Shown here one piece after another: positions 1 to 5,408 of a DNA stretch of 5,546 nucleotides. Source of the stretch: Thermoplasmata archaeon. Its GTDB lineage: Archaea; Thermoplasmatota; Thermoplasmata; Thermoplasmatales; Thermoplasmataceae. The position numbers were made by a program, and so were the translations under genes. The stretch's first letter is position 1. The number at the start of each line of letters is the position of its first letter. The notes beneath the pieces are model-generated. The model saw only the letters and a list, made by a program, of their open reading frames with translations. It did not search any database and was not told the origin of the DNA. The stretch spans positions 1-5,546 of the forward strand of contig JAKBSB010000101.1 in the NCBI GenBank assembly GCA_021845155.1, in the 5' to 3' direction.

Positions 1-1
1 C

Positions 2-523
2 TCTATTTTAGGTTCAATTGATAATGCATGGAAGCGGGATAAGATTACATTTGTCCATCATCTTGTTTTTACTGCAGATTCAATTCTAATTTTTGATCTG
101 TTCAATAAAAAGGATTTGAGGAAAGAGATGAGGCAGTATCTTATGTCAGATCCGCTGACAATGCTCCCCGGGCCGACACAAAATTATGCCTACATGGCTG
201 ATTCGAAACAGGTTTACAAAGAAATTATAGATCAATCCATCTACAATGGTAAAAAAATAGAGGATGATATAGACTCGGAAATTTCCAGGCAACCACCAGA
301 ATTCAGGGAGGTTGATTATGCAGGCATCACTGAAATCACCTTAAGGCAGGGAAAACATCTTCATCTGCCAAAATTGATCATATTATCAAAAGAAGGTAAA
401 ATGGAGTATAATCTTATGCATAACAATTATGAGAAAACGGCAAAGCTTGATGATGAAACATTCAATAGTTACAAGGAACTTATTAAAAAGGCCTTAGGTG
501 AAAAAGCAAACATAGAAGATTGA
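2..523 (+). CDS. Hypothetical protein, 3' part (5' end outside window)
   Basis: This reading frame is open from the left edge of the window (first full codon at base 2) to the TGA at 521-523, giving 173 visible residues. A TTG at 116 could be taken as a start, but it would discard 38 residues of well-formed protein-like sequence (around SIDNAWKRDK and ITFVHHLVF), so I treat the gene as truncated by the window. The visible part has hydrophobic beta-like strands near residues 15-34, a PGPTQNYAYM stretch near residues 56-65, a charged helical region, a second beta-like segment (KLIILSKEGKMEYNLMHNNY) and a lysine-rich helical tail. I see no transmembrane segment or catalytic motif. The strand-strand-helix ending loosely recalls PH-like folds, but that is a guess. 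I do not recognise the family. It converges on the lyase gene 201 bases downstream. Confidence 0.8.
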   Translation, partial: SILGSIDNAWKRDKITFVHHLVFTADSILIFDLFNKKDLRKEMRQYLMSDPLTMLPGPTQNYAYMADSKQVYKEIIDQSIYNGKKIEDDIDSEISRQPPEFREVDYAGITEITLRQGKHLHLPKLIILSKEGKMEYNLMHNNYEKTAKLDDETFNSYKELIKKALGEKANIED

Positions 524-544
524 CCAGGATTTTTCCATCCCTGG
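524..544 (+). terminator. Hairpin immediately after the stop codon, possible terminator
   Basis: Directly after the TGA at 521-523, CCAGGAT (524-530) can pair with ATCCCTGG (537-544), giving a seven-base-pair stem with one bulged C and a six-base loop TTTTCC. No T tract follows, so it is not a classical intrinsic terminator. It could instead be a 3'-end stabilising or processing structure. The loop contributes a short T run, which archaeal RNA polymerase can use. Confidence 0.35.
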
Positions 545-642
545 GTCTGACGGACTTCAAAACGCCCTGAAAGGAAAGTGAAAGTAACGATCAAGAAGAA
601 TATGTGTACCATGTCACTTGAATGTTAAGCAGCTAAGCAACG

Positions 643-693
643 GCATGAAAAACTTTCAAAAATAAATCCATCCAGGAATTCAAAAAATTAAAA
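643..693 (-). terminator. Oligo-T runs downstream of the PLP lyase gene
   Basis: Read on the minus strand, the DNA just beyond the lyase stop contains several T runs: six Ts then four Ts at about 693-682, five Ts near 665-655, and five Ts near 652-648. Archaeal transcription commonly terminates at such non-template T runs without a hairpin. This is the natural exit for the 725-2155 transcript. The rest of 524-724 shows no convincing gene, only short open stretches. Confidence 0.45.
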
Positions 694-724
694 TGGGAAT
701 TGACTGCAAAAAGGTACAACAGGA

Positions 725-2155
725 CTAAGTTCCCTCGGAGGGCTTAAAATCCTCATTAACCGTGTCCAGGAAAGCATCTTCCACCATATCAGGAGATACA
801 TGCCTGATTATTTCATACATCAGATCCTGTGCATTTCCACCTGAATTCTCATATTCATTCATAACCTCTCTTATTGAAGCTTTTCCATCCCTGACAGCTT
901 TGATCCTTTCCATAACACTTTTCTTCATGTTTTCCGAATTTCCTTCAGATTTGATCTTATCCGTAATAGTCTTAAGATCACTGAGGAATTCATCTGCAAC
1001 TTTAACATGAACAGGGGAGACGTTAAGATGGAGACTGGAGGGAAGATCATCAGTTTCAGAACCGGGCTGAACCTGTAAAAACCATCCCCTATTTTTCAGT
1101 TCGCTTCCCACCCTGAAAATGTCAACACTTCCAGAGGAAAAAGCAAAAATTGTGGTTTCCGGTGATCCAACGATGTGGTATCCGAGTTTTTCCAGTCCAT
1201 CTACAATCCTGTCCCTGGCCGAAAGCGTTTTACGAGCAAGACTGACATATCCATCAATTCCGAGTGCATTCATTACGGCCCACGAAGCTGCCATTGGGGC
1301 AGCAGATTTTGTCGACTGCATTCCCACATTCGACATGGGGTAACCCGGCCAGTTTGCGTTAACGTAGAGCTGGTATCTCCTGAAATCCCGGTTCCTGTAA
1401 AGTATAACTGACGAACCTTTAGGCGTGAAACCGTATTTGTGAAGGTCAACAGATATGGATGTTACTCCTGGAACCGTAAAATCCCATTTCTTGACCTTGA
1501 TCCCAGCCATGGAAAGGAATGGAAGTATCATGCCTCCGACACAGGCATCAACATGCAGCCAGACTTTATGCTTTACTGCAATCGCGCCAATCTCCTCTAT
1601 GGGATCTATAACGCCGTATGGAAAATTCGGGGCAGAAGTCACGATCATGGCTGTATTTTTCGTGACCGCTTTTTTTACATCATCCGGAATGGTCTGGAAA
1701 GTTTTGCCGTCAACCTTTATCCTGACTATCTTCATTCCAAGATATTCTGCAGCCTTCCTGAATGCAGGATGTGCAGTTACTGGAATAATGATCTCTGGTT
1801 TTTCGATATTACCGTTCTTTGAAAGGAACAGGTCCCTTGCAGACTTAACTGCAAGAAGTATGCTCTCAGTCCCTCCTGTCGTGAAATTTCCAGCTATTTC
1901 TGAATCACCATTGAGTAGCGACCCTACCATTGCAACAATATCGTTCTCTATCTTCAGGGTGCTGGGGAAAGCATGGTAATCCATTCCATTACGGTTCAGG
2001 AATTCCACGAAAATGTCATTTGCCTGTTTCAGCTCCTTCATATCAGGATCATAAAGGTAGGTGAATAGCCTCCCATCCTTCACGTCTATGTCATTTTCAG
2101 TATACTTATAAAGCTCTTCCCTAACTGTCCTCATTGAACTTGACCTTTCCGGCAT
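725..2155 (-). CDS. PLP-dependent lyase/decarboxylase, sphingosine-1-phosphate lyase type
   Basis: A 476-residue fold-type I pyridoxal-phosphate enzyme of the group II decarboxylase superfamily. Residues 62-330 follow the sphingosine-1-phosphate lyase pattern closely: TGGTES (93-98, cofactor phosphate/ring contacts), PVTAHPAF (125-132), NTAMIVTSAPNFPYGVIDP (167-185), HVDACVGG (201-208, D203 pairing with the pyridine nitrogen) and SVDLHKYGFTPKG (235-247), with K240 as the Schiff-base lysine. Residues about 440-470 also resemble the family's C-terminal segment (LMYEII then DMVEDAFLD). There is no N-terminal membrane anchor, so it should be cytosolic. By family it would split a phospho-amino-alcohol or decarboxylate an amino acid (glutamate, tyrosine, aspartate). 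The usual NxLHPxxFP motif reads NGMDYHAFP here, and the GSRPGG loop reads STKSAA, so the substrate is uncertain. The ATG at 2155 suits the TATA box 29 bases upstream; M8 is an alternative start. It is transcribed divergently from the racemase. Confidence 0.9.
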   Translation of the reverse strand: MPERSSSMRTVREELYKYTENDIDVKDGRLFTYLYDPDMKELKQANDIFVEFLNRNGMDYHAFPSTLKIENDIVAMVGSLLNGDSEIAGNFTTGGTESILLAVKSARDLFLSKNGNIEKPEIIIPVTAHPAFRKAAEYLGMKIVRIKVDGKTFQTIPDDVKKAVTKNTAMIVTSAPNFPYGVIDPIEEIGAIAVKHKVWLHVDACVGGMILPFLSMAGIKVKKWDFTVPGVTSISVDLHKYGFTPKGSSVILYRNRDFRRYQLYVNANWPGYPMSNVGMQSTKSAAPMAASWAVMNALGIDGYVSLARKTLSARDRIVDGLEKLGYHIVGSPETTIFAFSSGSVDIFRVGSELKNRGWFLQVQPGSETDDLPSSLHLNVSPVHVKVADEFLSDLKTITDKIKSEGNSENMKKSVMERIKAVRDGKASIREVMNEYENSGGNAQDLMYEIIRHVSPDMVEDAFLDTVNEDFKPSEGT

Positions 2156-2179
2156 CTTCTTGATAATATGTTCACCTCG

Positions 2180-2189
2180 ATTTATAGAA
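2180..2189 (-). promoter_or_regulatory. TATA-like box of the PLP lyase gene
   Basis: On the minus strand the sequence reads TTCTATAAAT, centred near 2184. An archaeal start site about 25 bases downstream falls near 2158, so the transcript would begin within a few bases of the ATG at 2155 (leaderless or nearly so). A GAGGTGA sequence at 2178-2172 resembles a Shine-Dalgarno motif, but it lies about 16 bases from the ATG and upstream of the expected transcript start, so it is probably not used. Confidence 0.6.
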
Positions 2190-2232
2190 CCCCAATTCCG
2201 GGGGCAATATTCCTGATCCTATCCCAGCATCC

Positions 2233-2248
2233 AGTTCAATGCTGAACT
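2233..2248. repeat. Inverted repeat in the divergent intergenic region, possible operator
   Basis: AGTTCA (2233-2238) and TGAACT (2243-2248) are perfect six-base arms around ATGC. A separate perfect eight-base palindrome GGGTACCC lies at 2255-2262. Both sit between the lyase promoter (about 2184) and the racemase promoter (about 2410), on the lyase side. A dimeric regulator site is possible, but arms this short also occur by chance. Confidence 0.3.
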
Positions 2249-2406
2249 CTGCAGGGGTACCCAGAATTTAAAATTGAAGCATCTTAGTTAAAGATTACGG
2301 CATTTCCGGCTCAGAATCAACAACGATGTAGACGAGGTACAGGTAAAAAATAGTTACAGATTTATGCAATGAGAAAATAATCATAGATGTTAACATACGA
2401 TTCCAG

Positions 2407-2414
2407 TTTATATC
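2407..2414 (+). promoter_or_regulatory. TATA-like box of the racemase gene
   Basis: TTTATATC at 2407-2414 is a good archaeal TATA element. Start about 25 bases downstream would be near 2435-2437, which coincides with an ATG at 2436 that is not in the racemase frame. The racemase ATG at 2452 would then have a leader of about 16 bases carrying the weakly Shine-Dalgarno-like GGGGATGA at 2438-2445. Confidence 0.6.
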
Positions 2415-2435
2415 ACATGAATTTTTCAACCAGTT

Positions 2436-2468
2436 ATGGGGATGAAAAAGAATGAAAAACAACGGTGA
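2436..2468 (+). other. Possible 10-codon upstream ORF overlapping the racemase start
   Basis: An ATG at 2436 sits where the TATA box predicts the transcript start. It opens a 10-codon frame (MGMKKNEKQR) that stops at TGA 2466-2468, overlapping the first codons of the racemase (ATG 2452) in another frame. A second ATG in the same frame is at 2442. If the message is read as leaderless, ribosomes would first meet this mini-ORF, so it could modulate racemase translation by termination and reinitiation. It could equally be a chance ATG, and its coding content cannot be tested here. Confidence 0.25.
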
Positions 2469-3147
2469 GGAGAGTCCAAAACTGCTGGGTGTTCTTGGAG
2501 GCATGGGGCCAGCAGCCACAATAGATTTCATGGACAAGCTTATCAGGGTGACGGGGGCCGAAAGGGATCAGGATCAGATACCTGCAGTAGTGTACAACAA
2601 TACTGTGATCCCTGACAGGAACGAGGCTTTTCTGAGGGGAGGCACATCCCCCCTGCCGGAACTCCTGAAAAGCGCTAAAGTTCTTGAAGGTGCAGGTTGT
2701 GACATAATGGCAATTCCATGCAACACTGCACACATCTGGTTTGATGAAATAGATAAAAATACAACTGTTGAGGTACTGAATGCTCCCCTCATTACTTCGG
2801 AGAAACTGCCAGAAAATAGCAGGGCAGGAATTATCTGTACCACACCAGTCAAACTGTCAGGTCTCTACAGTGATGTCCTTCGCAAAAAAGACATTGAATT
2901 GATCTATCCAGAAAACCAGGATGCTGTCATGGAAGCAATATATAAGGTCAAGTCTGGAAAAGTCGATGAAGCTGAGCAGCTTTTCATGGAACAGGTTGAT
3001 TCTCTCAGGGATATGGGATCAGGAAAAATCATAGCGGGGTGCAGTGAAGTTCCAGTTGCCATTGGAAAGTCAGATGCCATGAAATTCATCCTGGATCCAA
3101 TGGAACTGCTTGCTATGGAATGTGCAGTCCGTTTCAATAAGATTTAG
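2452..3147 (+). CDS. Aspartate/glutamate racemase family protein
   Basis: A 231-residue cofactor-independent amino-acid racemase of the Asp/Glu racemase superfamily, at the family's usual length. Visible landmarks are the N-terminal GVLGGMGPAAT (13-23), VIPDR (52-56), the first catalytic cysteine in PCNTAH (C90), a SGLY motif (136-139) and the second catalytic cysteine in AGCSEVP (C197). Having both cysteines points to a two-base racemase interconverting L- and D-aspartate (or glutamate) in the cytosol. The second motif has Ser where the family usually has Thr (GCTE), a mild change. Hydantoin racemase and maleate isomerase are relatives, but the PDR and CNTAH motifs favour aspartate racemase. 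The start at 2452 is forced, since an in-frame TGA at 2443-2445 lies just upstream and the conserved GVLGGMGP begins only 12 residues in. It is divergent from the PLP lyase and convergent with the oxidoreductase, one base apart. Confidence 0.92.
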   Translation: MKNNGEESPKLLGVLGGMGPAATIDFMDKLIRVTGAERDQDQIPAVVYNNTVIPDRNEAFLRGGTSPLPELLKSAKVLEGAGCDIMAIPCNTAHIWFDEIDKNTTVEVLNAPLITSEKLPENSRAGIICTTPVKLSGLYSDVLRKKDIELIYPENQDAVMEAIYKVKSGKVDEAEQLFMEQVDSLRDMGSGKIIAGCSEVPVAIGKSDAMKFILDPMELLAMECAVRFNKI

Positions 3148-3148
3148 T

Positions 3149-4120
3149 TCAGTCACCTTTCCTGTATATGTCAAGTATTGCCCTTAAATTTCTCAGGGCC
3201 TTATTATGGCTGTACGGCACTTCAGTGTTGTTTTTAACCGAATCAATAAATCCCTTTATTTCAAGATTGAAAACATCCTCTTTTTTAATCTCCACTTTCT
3301 TCCCATTCAGCACAGGATTCCCATATACATACCTCAGCCCAGTCATGTTTTTAAATTCCTCCATTGGCCTGGACTGGACATCCTCATATATGCTTCCTTC
3401 ACTTCCGATGATCTCATAGGACGGTAGCCTGGGGGCCTCACTGTAAGCCCATGTATACAGGAACATACCATGGGATCCACTGGTAAAATGGAACAGTGCA
3501 ACAGTAGAGTCTTCCCCTTCCAGGGACGATCCACCATGATAAGAATAGGACTCTATTTTCCTGTAATCTCCTCCTATGTCCAGCAAAGTTTCGATGTAAT
3601 GAATCCCCCCATCAATGAGCGCTCCTCCACCCATCTGGTCTTTCTTAGACCTCCATCCTGTTTTTCTATATTCCCTCTGGTCCCTTACTATTATGGTATG
3701 AACCTTCCCTATACTGTTCTCCTTAACCAGTTCTATTGCCCGGTTGAGTGATGGATCAAAATTATACTGTTCAGCTACCATGAATTTCACATGGTTTTTC
3801 ACTGATGCTTCTATAATTTCTGTTGCCTCTTCAAAAGTGGTGGCTATCGGTTTTTCCATTATGACATGTTTGCCCAGTTCCATGGCTCTGGTTGATATTT
3901 CCCTGTGCATTTTGTGAGGCAGGACAATATCAATTACATCTGAATCAGAATGGATTGCATCATCAATATTTTCAAAAACGTTCCTGACTCCATAATTTTT
4001 TTTGTAATATTCAAGCACTTCTGGATTCCTGTCGTAAACTGAAAACTCTATTCCCAGCTGCTTATATGATTCCCCATGAAGTTTTCCAAAGCCGTTTCCA
4101 CCAATAAGTGTGACTTTCAT
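3149..4120 (-). CDS. Gfo/Idh/MocA family NAD(P)-dependent oxidoreductase
   Basis: A 323-residue dehydrogenase with an N-terminal Rossmann fold (about residues 1-118) and the C-terminal Gfo/Idh/MocA alpha/beta domain. The nucleotide-binding loop IGGNGFGKLHG is at residues 6-16 and the family signature EKP at 89-91, with K90 the expected catalytic lysine. GGALIDGGIHYIE (165-177) supplies the usual Asp and His (D170, H174) of the active site. Such enzymes oxidise or reduce a hydroxyl of a sugar, inositol, sugar acid or opine-type substrate; the specificity cannot be read from the sequence. An in-frame ATG at 4159 would add 13 residues ahead of the fold. The ATG at 4120 starts directly at the first beta strand (MKVTLIGG) and lies about 25 bases after a TATA-like box, so I choose 4120. 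It is divergent from the SIS gene, with which it may share regulation. Confidence 0.92.
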   Translation of the reverse strand: MKVTLIGGNGFGKLHGESYKQLGIEFSVYDRNPEVLEYYKKNYGVRNVFENIDDAIHSDSDVIDIVLPHKMHREISTRAMELGKHVIMEKPIATTFEEATEIIEASVKNHVKFMVAEQYNFDPSLNRAIELVKENSIGKVHTIIVRDQREYRKTGWRSKKDQMGGGALIDGGIHYIETLLDIGGDYRKIESYSYHGGSSLEGEDSTVALFHFTSGSHGMFLYTWAYSEAPRLPSYEIIGSEGSIYEDVQSRPMEEFKNMTGLRYVYGNPVLNGKKVEIKKEDVFNLEIKGFIDSVKNNTEVPYSHNKALRNLRAILDIYRKGD

Positions 4121-4140
4121 GGATATGCAATGGGCTTGGA

Positions 4141-4150
4141 TTATTATTAA
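4141..4150 (-). promoter_or_regulatory. TATA-like box of the Gfo/Idh/MocA gene
   Basis: On the minus strand the sequence reads TTAATAATAA, centred near 4146, about 25 bases before the ATG at 4120. This predicts a leaderless transcript. It also argues against the upstream in-frame ATG at 4159, which would lie upstream of this box and outside the transcript. Confidence 0.6.
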
Positions 4151-4260
4151 GATTCCCATGGAATATGGGAGATTTCAAGGTTTCCAATGCTGTAGTTTAT
4201 GGCAGAAAAAGTTTTCAGTATCAATTCATTTTCTTCCAGAAAGGTTCATAATCTCAACCA

Positions 4261-4282
4261 ATATATTTGAGCGATATATTTG
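4261..4282 (+). promoter_or_regulatory. Tandem TATA-like boxes of the SIS gene (9-bp direct repeat)
   Basis: The nine bases ATATATTTG occur at 4261-4269 and again at 4274-4282, a 13-base period. The second copy is centred about 24 bases before the ATG at 4301, giving a leaderless start there. The first copy would start transcription near 4289. The TTG at 4280 that could extend the protein by seven residues lies inside the second box and so cannot be on either transcript. Confidence 0.6.
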
Positions 4283-4300
4283 GACAAGACAGATTATTTC

Positions 4301-5347
4301 ATGCACAGATCAATACTGGATCAGCCTGCCGCTTTTAAAAATATACTCACATCAGCCAACCGGGATTATATGGAAGTTTCCCTCATTTTAAGAAATTCGA
4401 ATAATATATTCCTTGTAGGGACAGGGTCCTCCCTGCATGCTGCCCTGTTTGGCAGGTTCATACTTGAAAAATACCTTAAAGATAGGAATATCAGGGCATA
4501 CTCGTCATTCGAGTTTTCCAATTATACGCCAGAACTTTCCGGAGATGACACGGTCATTGTTATAAGTCACAGGGGCTACAAGATGTACAGTTATGATTCC
4601 CTGAAAAAGGCAAAGACTGCCGGATGTAAAACAGTAGCAGTCACGGGACTTTCAAGCAGTATTAAGAAAGGGGATGCGGACTATATTTTCACCACAGTGG
4701 AACAGGAAAAATCTTCAGCTCATACCATAAGCCTGACAGGTGCAGTTGCCGTTATCCTCAGGCTTGCCGTCTCTTCTGAAATGGAGGGTACTTCTGGAAA
4801 CACTTCTTTGGAAAAACTTGCAGAACCGGTTTTACAAGCCTTGAAAAAGGCACTTAAACTTGAAAAGGAACTGGCGGAAATTTCAAAGAGACTGGATTTT
4901 TCACACAGGATCTGGATAAGTGGAGGAGGCCCAAATGCCGTAACTGCCATGGAGGCGGCATTGAAAATGCAGGAAACCAGTTATGTAACGGCTTATGGAT
5001 ATGAGGTGGAACAGCTTATACATGGGCCGGTGAGGGCCGCAGATCTTGCGCACGATATTTTTATCTGTATAACCTCATCAGGCAAATCTTATGAGAGAAT
5101 GGAGAATCTTTCAAAAACTTTGAAATCACTCAATGCCAGTGTCATTGAAATCACTGACAGGGAAAGTTCGGCGGGAAAAAATGTGGTGGTGGTTCAGGAA
5201 GTGCAGGAAGAGTTTTCTCCCCTTGTGAATCTCATAGTACTCCAGCTACTTTCACTTTCGGTTGCAGTCGCAAGAGGAAAGAATCCTGACAGTTTCAGGT
5301 CAGATGATCCTGCTTTTGTCAGAATGGATGAACTGATCAAGCTCTGA
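4301..5347 (+). CDS. Double SIS-domain sugar-phosphate isomerase/deglycase, GlmS isomerase-half-like
   Basis: A 348-residue protein with two SIS domains (about 25-160 and 195-330) and no glutaminase domain, so it cannot by itself do the full glutamine-dependent GlmS reaction. It opens with MHRSILDQP, like the start of the GlmS isomerase half, followed by VGTGSS (39-44). In the second domain the spacing of E218, K222, E225 and H241 (in HGP) matches the E481, K485, E488 and H504 set of E. coli GlmS, supporting ring opening and isomerisation of a phosphosugar. The usual SQSGET phosphate loop reads SHRGYK here (89-94), and the C-terminal LAKSVTVE with the Schiff-base lysine is absent, the end reading FVRMDELIKL. 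By family the options are a hexosamine-phosphate deaminase/isomerase (AgaS- or NagB-II-like) or an Amadori-phosphate deglycase (FrlB-like). The ATG at 4301 is chosen over TTG 4280 on promoter spacing. The next gene follows 61 bases later. Confidence 0.88.
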   Translation: MHRSILDQPAAFKNILTSANRDYMEVSLILRNSNNIFLVGTGSSLHAALFGRFILEKYLKDRNIRAYSSFEFSNYTPELSGDDTVIVISHRGYKMYSYDSLKKAKTAGCKTVAVTGLSSSIKKGDADYIFTTVEQEKSSAHTISLTGAVAVILRLAVSSEMEGTSGNTSLEKLAEPVLQALKKALKLEKELAEISKRLDFSHRIWISGGGPNAVTAMEAALKMQETSYVTAYGYEVEQLIHGPVRAADLAHDIFICITSSGKSYERMENLSKTLKSLNASVIEITDRESSAGKNVVVVQEVQEEFSPLVNLIVLQLLSLSVAVARGKNPDSFRSDDPAFVRMDELIKL

Positions 5348-5377
5348 TAGATATCAACCAGGCTTCACGGTTTCAGG

Positions 5378-5387
5378 ATAATAAATA
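5378..5387 (+). promoter_or_regulatory. TATA-like box of the ornithine cyclodeaminase-family gene
   Basis: ATAATAAATA at 5378-5387 is centred about 26 bases before the ATG at 5409, predicting a leaderless transcript starting at that codon. The gene can therefore be expressed independently of the SIS gene although it lies only 61 bases downstream on the same strand. A weak hairpin TGATA-GA-TATCA overlaps the SIS stop at 5345-5356. Confidence 0.6.
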
Positions 5388-5408
5388 CCCTAAGCATCAT
5401 GTACAGTT

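Larger units (their letters stand above)
2156..2451. other. Divergent intergenic region between PLP lyase and racemase
   Basis: This 296-base stretch separates two divergently transcribed genes. It holds the lyase TATA-like box near 2184 on the minus strand, the inverted repeat and palindrome at 2233-2262, an AT-rich block at 2265-2275 and the racemase TATA-like box near 2410. I see no tRNA, no riboswitch-like structure and no convincing additional gene. Reading frames crossing it on the minus strand are antisense extensions of the racemase coding sequence. Confidence 0.6.

Noticed and set aside
734..744. CCCTC-G-GAGGG symmetric element near the lyase 3' end (about 732-742)
   Set aside because: A one-base loop cannot form a hairpin, and the bases are codons of the lyase C-terminus.
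531..893. Thirteen-base direct repeat TTTTCCATCCCTG at 531-543 and 881-893
   Set aside because: Flanks do not match and one copy is inside lyase coding sequence; one such match in a window this size is close to chance expectation.
1455..1979. 174-codon open frame on the plus strand opposite the PLP lyase
   Set aside because: It is antisense to the best-conserved part of the lyase, has no family-like motifs, and reflects codon bias of the real gene. The other overlapping plus-strand frames at 762-1822 are the same kind of shadow.
2295..2733. Minus-strand open frames across the racemase 5' region
   Set aside because: They are antisense to the racemase with its clear GGMGP and CNTAH motifs, have low-complexity content and no promoter.
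4121..4159. Thirteen-residue N-terminal extension of the oxidoreductase starting at ATG 4159
   Set aside because: The extension lies ahead of the first Rossmann strand, and the TATA-like box at 4141-4150 falls inside it, so it would not be transcribed from that promoter.
4205..4216. Small inverted repeat GAAAA-AG-TTTTC in the divergent region before the SIS gene
   Set aside because: Five-base A/T-rich arms are expected by chance in AT-rich intergenic DNA and are not placed at either promoter.
4280..4300. TTG start adding seven residues to the SIS protein
   Set aside because: The codon lies within the second TATA-like box, and the ATG at 4301 begins at the conserved GlmS-like N-terminal segment.
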